Assembly (NCBI RefSeq): GCF_000371965.1
Contig: NZ_AQUO01000003.1
Span: 221,488 to 285,487 of the forward strand
DNA: 64,000 nt
Source of the DNA: Paracoccus sp. N5
GTDB lineage: Bacteria; Pseudomonadota; Alphaproteobacteria; Rhodobacterales; Rhodobacteraceae
Reading direction: 5' to 3'
The notes beneath the pieces were generated by a model. The model ran no database searches. It was given only the letters and a program-made list of their open reading frames with translations, and was not told the DNA's origin. Shown piece after piece: positions 45,073 through 52,807 of this stretch (position 1 is its first letter; every line of letters begins with the position of its first letter). Position numbers and translations under genes: made by a program.

Positions 45073-45089
45073 CTTTCCTGTGAGGAAAG
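45073..45089. promoter_or_regulatory. Perfect 17-bp inverted repeat in mgd promoter
   Basis: CTTTCCT-GTG-AGGAAAG is a perfect 7-3-7 palindrome 21 bases before the mgdA GTG start. The same arms with CTG in the middle occur just before the XRE-cupin gene at 52104-52120. It is proposed as the operator of that regulator. Confidence 0.65.
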
Positions 45090-45110
45090 GCGAATCGGAG
45101 TGCTGACACC

Positions 45111-46361
45111 GTGAGATATTCGGGTTTTCGCGTCATCAAGGAGGCCCTGACGGGCCATAAGGGCTGGAAGCCGATCTGGCGCAATCCCGATCCGCAACCG
45201 TCCTATGACTATATCATCGTGGGCGGCGGCGGACATGGGCTGGCCACGGCCTATTACCTGGCCAATACCTTCCGGAAGGCCCGCATCGCGGTCTTGGAGA
45301 AAAGCTGGCTGGGCTCGGGCAACATCGGGCGCAACACCACCATCATCCGCTCGAACTACATGCTGCCGGGCAACGAGCCGTTCTATGAATTCTCGATGAA
45401 GCTCTGGGAGAACCTCGAGCAGGAGTTCAACTTCAACGCCATGGTCAGCCAGCGCGGCATCCTGAACCTGTGCCATACCGACGCGCAGCGCGACGCCTTC
45501 CGCCGCCGCGGCAATGCCATGATCTTCGCCGGCGCCGATGCGGAACTGCTGGACCGCGAGGGCGTGCGGGCCATGTATCCCTGGCTGAACTTCGACAATG
45601 CCCGCTTCCCGATCAAGGGCGGGCTCTTGCAGCGCCGGGCCGGGACCGCGCGCCATGACGGCGTGGCCTGGGGCTATGCCCGCGGCGCCGACCGGGCCGG
45701 CGTGGACCTGATCCAGAACTGCGAAGTCACCGGCTTCCGCATCGAGGGCGGCAAGCTGCGCGGCGTCGAGACCTCGCGCGGCTATATCGCCGCGAACAAG
45801 GTCGGCGTCGCGGTGGCGGGCTCGTCGGGCCGGGTCATGGCCCAGGCGGGCATGCGCCTGCCGATCGAAAGCCACGTGCTGCAAGCCTTCGTCTCCGAGG
45901 GGTTGAAACCCACCATCGACGGCGTCATCACCTTCGGCGCCGGGCATTTCTACGTCAGCCAGTCCGACAAGGGCGGCCTGGTCTTCGGCGGCGACATCGA
46001 CGGCTACAACTCCTATGCCCAACGCGGCAATATGGCGGTGATCGAGGATGTGGCCCAGGGCGGCATGGCGCTGATGCCGGCCATCGGCCGGGCGCGGCTC
46101 TTGCGGGTCTGGGGCGGCATCATGGATATGTCGATGGACGGCTCGCCCATCATCGACAAGACGCCCGTCGAGGGGCTCTACCTGAACGCCGGCTGGTGCT
46201 ATGGCGGCTTCAAGGCCACCCCGGCCTCGGGCTATGCCTTCGCGCATCTTCTGGCCACCGACACGCCGCATGACACCGCCAAGGCCTATCGGCTGGATCG
46301 GTTCGAGCGCGGCTATCCCATCGACGAAAAAGGCATGGGCGCGACGCCCAATCTGCACTGA
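45111..46361 (+). CDS. mgdA: N-methylglutamate dehydrogenase subunit A (SoxB-like)
   Basis: The 416-residue flavoprotein is homologous to the beta subunit of heterotetrameric sarcosine oxidase. The FAD motif YDYIIVGGGGHGLATAYYL is at about residues 32-50, followed by SWLGSGNIGRNTTIIRSNY, and RVWGGIMDMSMDGSPIID near the C-terminus. In the order A-B-C-D next to amine genes it is N-methylglutamate dehydrogenase, which oxidises N-methylglutamate to glutamate and transfers the methyl carbon to H4F. The start is GTG, preceded by CGGAGTGCTG. It is the first gene of mgdABCD-folD-purU. Confidence 0.92.
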   Translation: MRYSGFRVIKEALTGHKGWKPIWRNPDPQPSYDYIIVGGGGHGLATAYYLANTFRKARIAVLEKSWLGSGNIGRNTTIIRSNYMLPGNEPFYEFSMKLWENLEQEFNFNAMVSQRGILNLCHTDAQRDAFRRRGNAMIFAGADAELLDREGVRAMYPWLNFDNARFPIKGGLLQRRAGTARHDGVAWGYARGADRAGVDLIQNCEVTGFRIEGGKLRGVETSRGYIAANKVGVAVAGSSGRVMAQAGMRLPIESHVLQAFVSEGLKPTIDGVITFGAGHFYVSQSDKGGLVFGGDIDGYNSYAQRGNMAVIEDVAQGGMALMPAIGRARLLRVWGGIMDMSMDGSPIIDKTPVEGLYLNAGWCYGGFKATPASGYAFAHLLATDTPHDTAKAYRLDRFERGYPIDEKGMGATPNLH

Positions 46362-46372
46362 AGGGCCATGAC

Positions 46373-46666
46373 ATGCTGATCCCCCATCCCCTGCTTGGCC
46401 TGCGCGACTCGGAAGAGTTTTCGTATCTTGGCGATGCCACCCTGCTGGAGCGTCCCGACGGCATGGCCGCCGACGCGCCGCAGCGCTTCTATGAATACCA
46501 GCACCTGCGCGACAACCCGGCCGGCGTCCACCGCGAGCTGTGGTTCCACGAACAGGGCGACCGCAGCTGGCTGGTCGTCACCCGCAACACCGTCACGCAT
46601 GAGATCCTGGGCGCCGAGCTTGCCCGCGACGTGAAGCTGGCGATGCTGAAAGGCGGTGCGGCATGA
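46373..46666 (+). CDS. mgdB: N-methylglutamate dehydrogenase subunit B (SoxD-like)
   Basis: The 97-residue protein aligns with the small delta subunit of sarcosine oxidase (LLGLRDSEEFSYLGDATLLERP, then YQHLRDNPAGVHRELWFHEQGDRSWLVVTRNTVTHEI). True SoxD proteins have Cys zinc ligands in an N-terminal CPYCG-like segment; here that segment reads IPHPLLGLRD and the protein contains no cysteine at all, so a Cys-bound zinc seems to be missing. The end overlaps mgdC by four bases (ATGA). Confidence 0.88.
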   Translation: MLIPHPLLGLRDSEEFSYLGDATLLERPDGMAADAPQRFYEYQHLRDNPAGVHRELWFHEQGDRSWLVVTRNTVTHEILGAELARDVKLAMLKGGAA

Positions 46667-49593
46667 CCCGTCTTTCCGGCGGTCTGATCGACCGCAACCG
46701 CAGCCTGAAATTCACCTTCGACGGCAAGTCCTACACCGGCCATGCCGGGGACACGCTGGCCTCGGCCCTGCTTGCCAATGACGTGCGGCTGATGGGCCGC
46801 GGCTTCAAGTATCACCGCCCGCGCGGCGTCTTCACCGCGGGCTCCGAGGAACCGAACGCGCTGGTCGAACTGCGCAGCGGCGCTCGGCAAGAGCCGAACA
46901 CCCGCGCCACCGTGGCCGAGCTGTTCGAGGGGTTGGACGCCCGCAGCCAGAACCATGTCGGCTCGCTGGGCTTCGACCTGCTGGCGGTGAACGACCTGAT
47001 GTCGCCCTTCTTCGCGGCGGGGTTCTATTACAAGACCTTCATGTGGCCCAAGGCGTTCTGGGAAAAGCTCTACGAGCCGATGATCCGCCGCGCGGCGGGG
47101 CTTGGCAGCCTGTCGATGCAGGCCGACCCGGACAGCTATGACGCGGGCTTCCTGCATTGCGACCTCCTGGTCATCGGCGGCGGTGCGGCGGGGCTTGCGG
47201 CGGCACTGACCGCGGCGCGGACCGGCGCGCGGGTGATCCTGGCCGACGAGGACTTCCGCCTGGGCGGCCGGCTTTTGGCCGAAAGCGCGCCGCTGGACCG
47301 GCCGGCGACCGAATGGATCGCCGAGGTCGAGGCCGAATTCGCCAGCCTGCCGAACCTGCGCGTCATGCGCCGCACCACGGTCTGGGGCGCCTTCGACCAT
47401 GGCATCTACGGCGCGGTCGAGCGCGTCTCGGACCACCTGCCGACGCCCGGCAAGCGCGTGCGCCAGACGCTGTGGCGCATCACCGCCAAGCGCGCGATCC
47501 TGGCCGCCGGCGCGACCGAGCGTCACATTCCCTTCGCCAACAACGACCGGCCCGGGGTGATGATGGCGGGCGCGATGCGGGCCTATGCCAACCGCTGGGC
47601 GGTCAGCCCGGCCAGGCGGGTGGCGATCTTTACCAACAACGACGACGGCCACCGCACCGCCGCCGACCTGGCCGCCAAGGGGGTCGAGATCGCCGCCGTG
47701 GTGGATGCGCGCCCCGATGCGACCGCGCGCGGCAGCTACCGCACCATCGCCGGCGGCATGGTCACCGACAGCAAGGGCCGGCTGGGCCTGACCAAGGTCG
47801 AGGTGACGCAGAACGGCCGCGCGGAATGGATCGACTGCGGCGCGCTCGGCGTCTCGGGCGGCTGGAACCCGAACCTGCACATCGCCTCGCACCATCGCGG
47901 GCGGCCGGTCTGGAACGAAGCCGCGCAGGCCTTCCTGGCCGAGGACGGCAATGTCGCGGGCCTTTCCATCGCCGGCGCCGCCGCCGGCAAGGGCTCGACC
48001 GCGCAGGCGCTGGCCTCGGGCGCGCAGGCGGCGGTCGCCGCGCTGGCCGACATCGGCATCAGCGCGCATCTGCCCGACCTGCCCCGCGCCGAGGACGAGG
48101 CGCTGAACCTCAGGCCGCTGTGGCACGTCCCCGGCAAGGGCCGCGCCTGGGTCGATTTCCAGAACGACGTGACCGTCAAGGACGTGAAGCTGGCCTATGT
48201 GGAAAACCTGCGCCCGGTCGAGCACCTGAAGCGCTGGACCACGCTTGGCATGGCGACCGACCAGGGCAAGACCTCGAACGTGACCGCGATTGCGGTGATG
48301 GCCGAACTGACGGGCCAGTCGATCAACCAGACCGGCACGACAATCTTCCGCCCGCCCTATACGCCGGTTTCCATGTCGGTGCTGGGCGGCGGCGACACCG
48401 GCGCGCATTTCCGCCCGCGCCGCCTGACGCCGACGCATGAATGGGCGAAATCGCAGGGCGCGGTCTTCGTCGAGGTCGGGCAATGGATGCGGGCGCAGTA
48501 TTTCCCCCGCAAGGGCGAAACCACCTGGCGCCAGACCGTGGACCGCGAGGTCCTGGCCACCCGCGCGGGCGTCGGCATCTGCGACGTGACCACGCTGGGC
48601 AAGGTCGACGTGCAGGGCGCCGATGCCGGCGAGTTCCTGGACCGGGTCTATGCCAATGCGATGAAATCGCTGAAGGTCGGCATGGTCCGCTATGGCCTGA
48701 TGCTGCGCGAGGACGGCTTTGCCTGGGACGACGGCACCTGCGCCCGGCTGGCCGAGGATCAGTATGTCGTGACCACGACCACGGCCAACGCCGGCACGAT
48801 CTACAAGCATATGGAGTTCTGCCGGCAATGCCTGTGGCCCGAGCTCGACGTGCAGCTGATCTCGACCACCGATGCCTGGGCGCAGATGTCGGTCGCCGGC
48901 CCCCATGCCCGCAAGCTGCTGGAGCGGGTGGTGGACGGGTTCGACCTGTCGAACGAGGGCTTCCCCTTCATGGCCTGCGCCAACCTGACGGTCTGCGGCG
49001 GTCTGCGGGCGCGGCTCTTCCGCATCAGCTTCTCGGGCGAACTGGCCTATGAGATCGCGGTGCCGGCGCGCTATGGCAATGCGCTAATGGCGCGGATGCT
49101 GGAGGTCGGCGCCGACTTGGGCGCCACGCCCTATGGCACCGAGACGCTGGGCGTGCTGCGCATCGAAAAGGGCCATGCCGCCGGCAACGAGCTGAACGGC
49201 CAGACCACCGCGCAGATGCTCGGCATGGGCAGGATGGTCTCGACCAAGAAGGACTCGATCGGCGCGGTGCTGTCGCGCCGCGAGGGCCTGGTGGCCGACC
49301 GGCGCGTGCTGGTCGGGTTCCAGCCCGTCAATGCCGCCGATCCGGTCATGGCCGGGGCGCATCTCTTTGCCGAAGGCGCGGCGCAGGATACTGCGAACGA
49401 CCAGGGCTGGATCACCTCGGCCTGCTATTCGCCGCATGTCGGCAGCGCCATCGGGCTGGGCTATCTGGTGAATGGCGACAGCCGCCAGGGCGAGGTGGTG
49501 GTCGCCGCCAACCCGCTGCAAGGCCAGTCCGTGCGGATGCGCGTGGTCTCGGCCCATTTCGTTGACCCCGAAGGAGGCCGCGTCCGTGACTGA
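46663..49593 (+). CDS. mgdC: N-methylglutamate dehydrogenase subunit C (SoxA-like, GcvT C-terminus)
   Basis: The 976-residue protein follows sarcosine oxidase alpha: an N-terminal ferredoxin-like region (GDTLASALLANDVRLMGRGFKYHRPRGVFTAGSEEPNALVEL), a nucleotide-binding domain (LLVIGGGAAGLAAALTAARTG at about 167-187), and a C-terminal GcvT/folate domain from about residue 590 (GVGICDVTTLGKVDVQGADAGEFLDRVYAN, RISFSGELAYEI). It accepts the methylene group from the flavin subunit onto tetrahydrofolate. Its stop overlaps the mgdD GTG start by eight bases. Confidence 0.93.
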   Translation: MTRLSGGLIDRNRSLKFTFDGKSYTGHAGDTLASALLANDVRLMGRGFKYHRPRGVFTAGSEEPNALVELRSGARQEPNTRATVAELFEGLDARSQNHVGSLGFDLLAVNDLMSPFFAAGFYYKTFMWPKAFWEKLYEPMIRRAAGLGSLSMQADPDSYDAGFLHCDLLVIGGGAAGLAAALTAARTGARVILADEDFRLGGRLLAESAPLDRPATEWIAEVEAEFASLPNLRVMRRTTVWGAFDHGIYGAVERVSDHLPTPGKRVRQTLWRITAKRAILAAGATERHIPFANNDRPGVMMAGAMRAYANRWAVSPARRVAIFTNNDDGHRTAADLAAKGVEIAAVVDARPDATARGSYRTIAGGMVTDSKGRLGLTKVEVTQNGRAEWIDCGALGVSGGWNPNLHIASHHRGRPVWNEAAQAFLAEDGNVAGLSIAGAAAGKGSTAQALASGAQAAVAALADIGISAHLPDLPRAEDEALNLRPLWHVPGKGRAWVDFQNDVTVKDVKLAYVENLRPVEHLKRWTTLGMATDQGKTSNVTAIAVMAELTGQSINQTGTTIFRPPYTPVSMSVLGGGDTGAHFRPRRLTPTHEWAKSQGAVFVEVGQWMRAQYFPRKGETTWRQTVDREVLATRAGVGICDVTTLGKVDVQGADAGEFLDRVYANAMKSLKVGMVRYGLMLREDGFAWDDGTCARLAEDQYVVTTTTANAGTIYKHMEFCRQCLWPELDVQLISTTDAWAQMSVAGPHARKLLERVVDGFDLSNEGFPFMACANLTVCGGLRARLFRISFSGELAYEIAVPARYGNALMARMLEVGADLGATPYGTETLGVLRIEKGHAAGNELNGQTTAQMLGMGRMVSTKKDSIGAVLSRREGLVADRRVLVGFQPVNAADPVMAGAHLFAEGAAQDTANDQGWITSACYSPHVGSAIGLGYLVNGDSRQGEVVVAANPLQGQSVRMRVVSAHFVDPEGGRVRD

Positions 49594-50134
49594 CCTGACG
49601 CCGATCTGCGCCCTGGGCGCCGCCGTGCCGCAAAGCCGCACCATCGGTGCGGTGACCCTGACCGAAAACGCCGAGCTGGGCCTGGCCTCGCTGGCCCTGC
49701 GCCGGGGCGGCGCGGTCCCCGAACTGGGCCTGACGCTGCCCGGCCCCGGCGGCTGGGCCCAGGGCCAGGACGTCGCCGCCTTCTGGACCGGACCCGACCA
49801 GTGGATGGTCGAGTTCCCGGGCCAGGCCACCCGGGATGTCGCCGCCCGGCTCGCCGGCCCCGGCGTCTCGGCGACCGAGCAGACCGACGGTTTCGCCGCT
49901 TTCGAGATCGCCGCGCCCGAGCCGGTGCTGGTCGCGCTGATGGAAAAGCTGGTGAATGTCGATCCGGCCCGCTTCGGCCCCGGCTCGGCCACCCGTTGCG
50001 GCTTTCACCACATGAGCATCTTCGTCATCCGCCGCGCCGCGGACCGGCTGGCGGTGCTGGGCATGCGCTCGGCCGCCGGCACCATCTGGCACGCACTCAT
50101 CGACGCCGCCGAACAGCAGGAGACCCGGGCATGA
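49586..50134 (+). CDS. mgdD: N-methylglutamate dehydrogenase subunit D (SoxG-like)
   Basis: The 182-residue protein resembles the gamma subunit of sarcosine oxidase ([51 protein letters not shown]), itself a short GcvT relative. It starts at GTG 49586 after GAAGGAGGCC and overlaps mgdC. The stop overlaps the folD start (ATGA). This ties folate interconversion to the dehydrogenase. Confidence 0.88.
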   Translation: MTDLTPICALGAAVPQSRTIGAVTLTENAELGLASLALRRGGAVPELGLTLPGPGGWAQGQDVAAFWTGPDQWMVEFPGQATRDVAARLAGPGVSATEQTDGFAAFEIAAPEPVLVALMEKLVNVDPARFGPGSATRCGFHHMSIFVIRRAADRLAVLGMRSAAGTIWHALIDAAEQQETRA

Positions 50135-51012
50135 GCAGCATCATTGACGGGAAGGCGTTTGCTTTGGGTTTGCGGGGGCGTGTTGCCTCCGGGGTTGCGG
50201 GTCTGAAGGCGCGGGGGATCGTGCCGGGTCTTGCGGTGGTGCTGGTGGGCGAGGACCCGGCCTCGGAGGTCTATGTCCGCAACAAGGGCATCCAGACCCG
50301 CGAGGCCGGCATGGCCTCCTGGGAGCACAAGCTGCCGGCCGAGACGGCGCAGGAAGAGCTGCTGGCGCTGGTCGAGAAACTGAACCATGACCCGGCGGTG
50401 CATGGCATCCTGGTGCAGCTGCCGCTGCCCGCGCATATGGACGCCGAGGCGGTGATCAACGCCATCGAGCCCTCCAAGGACGTCGACGGCTTCCATATCC
50501 TGAACGTCGGCCTTCTGGGCACCGGGCAGAAGAGCATGGTGCCCTGCACGCCCCTGGGCTGCCTGCTGATGCTGCGCGACCGGCTGGGCGATCTCTCGGG
50601 GCTGAACGCGGTCGTGGTCGGGCGCTCGAACATCGTCGGCAAGCCGATGGCGCAGCTGCTCTTGGGCGACAGCTGCACCGTCACCATCGCGCATAGCCGC
50701 ACCAGGAACCTGGCCGAGGTCTGCCGCACCGCCGACATCCTGGTCGCCGCCGTCGGCCGGCCGCGGATGATCCCCGGCGACTGGATCAAGCCCGGCGCCA
50801 CGGTGATCGACGTCGGCATCAACCGCATCGAGGAGGATGGCCGCACCCGGCTGGTCGGCGACGTGGATTTCGACAGCGCGGCCCGGGTCGCCGGCGCCAT
50901 CACCCCGGTGCCGGGCGGCGTCGGGCCGATGACCATCGCCTGCCTCTTGGCCAATACGCTGACCGCCTGTTGCCGGGCGAACGGGCTGCCCGACCCCGAG
51001 CTGGTCGGCTGA
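50131..51012 (+). CDS. folD: Bifunctional methylene-H4F dehydrogenase / methenyl-H4F cyclohydrolase
   Basis: The 293-residue protein is full length for FolD. It has the conserved catalytic Lys region ([17 protein letters not shown]), [27 protein letters not shown], and [17 protein letters not shown] with the NADP-binding Arg-Ser. The C-terminal [15 protein letters not shown] and [16 protein letters not shown] complete the fold. It converts the methylene-H4F made by MgdABCD, Tdm and DmmD to formyl-H4F with NADP+. The start overlaps mgdD in ATGA. The first 35 or so codons (50140-50246) use G- and T-ending codons unlike the rest of the gene and its neighbours. Confidence 0.94.
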   Translation: MSSIIDGKAFALGLRGRVASGVAGLKARGIVPGLAVVLVGEDPASEVYVRNKGIQTREAGMASWEHKLPAETAQEELLALVEKLNHDPAVHGILVQLPLPAHMDAEAVINAIEPSKDVDGFHILNVGLLGTGQKSMVPCTPLGCLLMLRDRLGDLSGLNAVVVGRSNIVGKPMAQLLLGDSCTVTIAHSRTRNLAEVCRTADILVAAVGRPRMIPGDWIKPGATVIDVGINRIEEDGRTRLVGDVDFDSAARVAGAITPVPGGVGPMTIACLLANTLTACCRANGLPDPELVG

Positions 51013-51142
51013 GACTGCCGGGGGGCGCGGGGGCTCTGCCCCCACGCGCCCGCGGCCCCAGGGTGGGGCCACGGGCGCGTTCCCCCGGGATATTTGCACA
51101 AGAAAGAAGCCGGGCCCCCGCCCGGGCACAGTGGAGAGCACG
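51013..51142. repeat. GC hairpins and 23-nt element, copy 4, between folD and purU
   Basis: GGGGGCTCTGCCCCC, an imperfect GCCCGCGGCCCC/GGGGCCACGGGC pair and the more divergent element at 51088-51110 (starts GGGATATTTGCACAAG) fill the gap between two genes of one pathway. The hairpins may dampen read-through into purU. Confidence 0.55.
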
Positions 51143-52027
51143 ATGACCAAATACTGCCTGACCGTAGCCTGCCCGACGACGCGGGGCATCGTTGCCGCCA
51201 TCTCGGGCTATCTTGCCGAGAAGGGCTGCAACATCACCGACTCGAGCCAGTTCGACGACATGGAGAACGACAAGTTCTTCATGCGCGTCAGCTTCCTGTC
51301 CGAGGAGGGCGTCGGCCTCGAGGAGCTGCGCGCCGATTTCGCCGAGACCGCCAAGGCCTTCGGCATGGTCTCCGCCTTCCATGACGAGGCCGAGAAGATG
51401 AAGGTCGTGATCATGGTCAGCCGCTTCGGCCACTGCCTGAACGACCTTCTGTATCGCTGGCGCATCGGCGCGCTGCCGATCGAGATCGTGGCGGTGATCT
51501 CGAACCACATGGACTATCAGAAGGTGGTGGTGAACCACGACATCCCCTTCCACTGCATCAAGGTCACCAAGGAGAACAAGCCGCAGGCCGAGGCCGAGCA
51601 GATGCGCATCGTGCGCGATTCGGGCGCCGAGCTGATCGTGCTGGCGCGCTACATGCAGGTCCTGTCGGACGAGATGTGCAAGGCGATGTCGGGCCGGATC
51701 ATCAACATCCACCACTCGTTCCTGCCCTCGTTCAAGGGCGCCAATCCCTACAAGCAGGCCTTCGAGCGCGGCGTGAAGCTGATCGGCGCCACCTCGCATT
51801 ACGTGACCGCCGACCTCGACGAGGGCCCGATCATCGAGCAGGACATTATCCGCGTCACCCATGCCCAGTCGCCCGACGACTATGTCTCGCTGGGCCGCGA
51901 CGTCGAAAGCCAGGTCCTGGCCCGCGCCATCCACGCCCATATCCACCGCCGCGTCTTCCTCAATGGCAACAAGACCGTCGTCTTCCCGCCATCCCCGGGT
52001 TCCTATGCCTCCGAGCGAATGGGGTGA
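51143..52027 (+). CDS. purU: Formyltetrahydrofolate deformylase
   Basis: The 294-residue protein has an N-terminal ACT domain (YCLTVACPTTRGIVAAISGYLAEKGCNI, residues 4-31) and a C-terminal formyltransferase fold with SNHMDYQ, the catalytic-site IINIHHSFLPSFKGANPYKQAFERGVKLIGATSHYVTADLDEGPIIEQD. It hydrolyses 10-formyl-H4F to formate and H4F, which lets excess C1 units leave as formate for energy. This is the established end of the H4F-linked oxidation route in methylamine-degrading Roseobacters. ATG 51143 follows GGAGAGCACG. Confidence 0.94.
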   Translation: MTKYCLTVACPTTRGIVAAISGYLAEKGCNITDSSQFDDMENDKFFMRVSFLSEEGVGLEELRADFAETAKAFGMVSAFHDEAEKMKVVIMVSRFGHCLNDLLYRWRIGALPIEIVAVISNHMDYQKVVVNHDIPFHCIKVTKENKPQAEAEQMRIVRDSGAELIVLARYMQVLSDEMCKAMSGRIINIHHSFLPSFKGANPYKQAFERGVKLIGATSHYVTADLDEGPIIEQDIIRVTHAQSPDDYVSLGRDVESQVLARAIHAHIHRRVFLNGNKTVVFPPSPGSYASERMG

Positions 52028-52062
52028 AAAGCGACAAATCCGGCACAGGAAGCGGCCAAGGC

Positions 52063-52100
52063 TCTGCCGAGGATTGTAATCCGTCGCAATCCTCAGCAGA
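52063..52100 (+). terminator. Long imperfect hairpin after purU
   Basis: TCTGCCGAGGATTG (52063-52076) pairs with CAATCCTCAGCAGA (52087-52100) with one mismatch in 14 bp and a 10-base loop. CTTCTTTCCT follows. It could terminate the mgd-folD-purU transcript or be part of the XRE promoter control region. Confidence 0.55.
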
Positions 52101-52103
52101 CTT

Positions 52104-52120
52104 CTTTCCTCTGAGGAAAG
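52104..52120. promoter_or_regulatory. Perfect 17-bp inverted repeat in XRE-cupin promoter
   Basis: CTTTCCT-CTG-AGGAAAG, identical in both arms to the repeat before mgdA. It overlaps the Shine-Dalgarno sequence (GGAAAGGAGG) of the XRE gene, 15 bases before its ATG, so binding here could block translation start or transcription. Confidence 0.68.
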
Positions 52121-52134
52121 GAGGCCGAGCCGAC

Positions 52135-52779
52135 ATGGCCAGGAAATCGGTCAGCCAGATGAAACTGTCGCAGGATCCGCATGCCCTGCGCGACAGTTCC
52201 GAACGCAACCTCGAGGTCGCCATCGGCCGCGCCGTGCGCGAGCTGCGCAAGCGCCAGCGCATGACCGGGGCCGATCTGGCGATGCAGACCGGCCTGTCGG
52301 TCGGCATGTTGTCCAAGATCGAGAACGGGGTGATCTCGTCCTCGCTGGGCACCCTGCAGGCGTTGGCGAATGCCCTGCGGGTGCCGCTGATCCAGCTGTT
52401 CCAGGGCTATGCCGAGCCGCGCGGCGCCATGCATGTGAAATCCGGCCAGGGCGTCGAGATCGAGCGCGCCGGCACCCGGTCCGGGCACCAGTATCACCTG
52501 CTGGGCCATATCGGCTCGAACAATTCCGGCGTGGTGGTCGAGCCCTACATGATCGTGCTGACCACCGAGAGCGACCGCTTCCCGACCTTCCAGCACGAAG
52601 GGATCGAGCTGCTCTACATGCTGGAAGGCATCGTCGGCTATCGCCATGGCGAGCAGGTCTATCGGCTGGAGCCGGGCGACACGCTGCTGTTCGACGCCGA
52701 TGCGCCGCATGGGCCGATCGAGCTGATCGAGCTGCCGGCGAAATACCTGTCGATCATCACCTATCCGCAAAGCAAATAG
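52135..52779 (+). CDS. XRE-family regulator with C-terminal cupin domain
   Basis: The 214-residue protein has an XRE helix-turn-helix at about residues 28-85 (LEVAIGRAVRELRKRQRMTGADLAMQTGLSVGMLSKIENGVISSSLGTLQALANALRVPL) and a cupin_2 domain at about 125-205 (GIELLYMLEGIVGYRHGEQVYRLEPGDTLLFDADAPHGPIEL) that could bind a small ligand or metal. ATG at 52135 follows GGAAAGGAGG. It sits at the end of the mgd-folD-purU cluster, and the identical inverted repeat in its own and the mgd promoter suggests it regulates N-methylglutamate oxidation and itself. Confidence 0.85.
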   Translation: MARKSVSQMKLSQDPHALRDSSERNLEVAIGRAVRELRKRQRMTGADLAMQTGLSVGMLSKIENGVISSSLGTLQALANALRVPLIQLFQGYAEPRGAMHVKSGQGVEIERAGTRSGHQYHLLGHIGSNNSGVVVEPYMIVLTTESDRFPTFQHEGIELLYMLEGIVGYRHGEQVYRLEPGDTLLFDADAPHGPIELIELPAKYLSIITYPQSK

Positions 52780-52807
52780 GGCCGGGCGTCGTGCCCGGCC
52801 CGGTGGA

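Noticed and set aside
45111..50134. Sarcosine oxidase soxBDAG
   Set aside because: The subunits are homologous, and creatinase upstream in the window makes sarcosine, but adjacency to dmm, mgs and gmaS, and a cysteine-free small subunit, favour N-methylglutamate dehydrogenase. Some sarcosine activity cannot be excluded.
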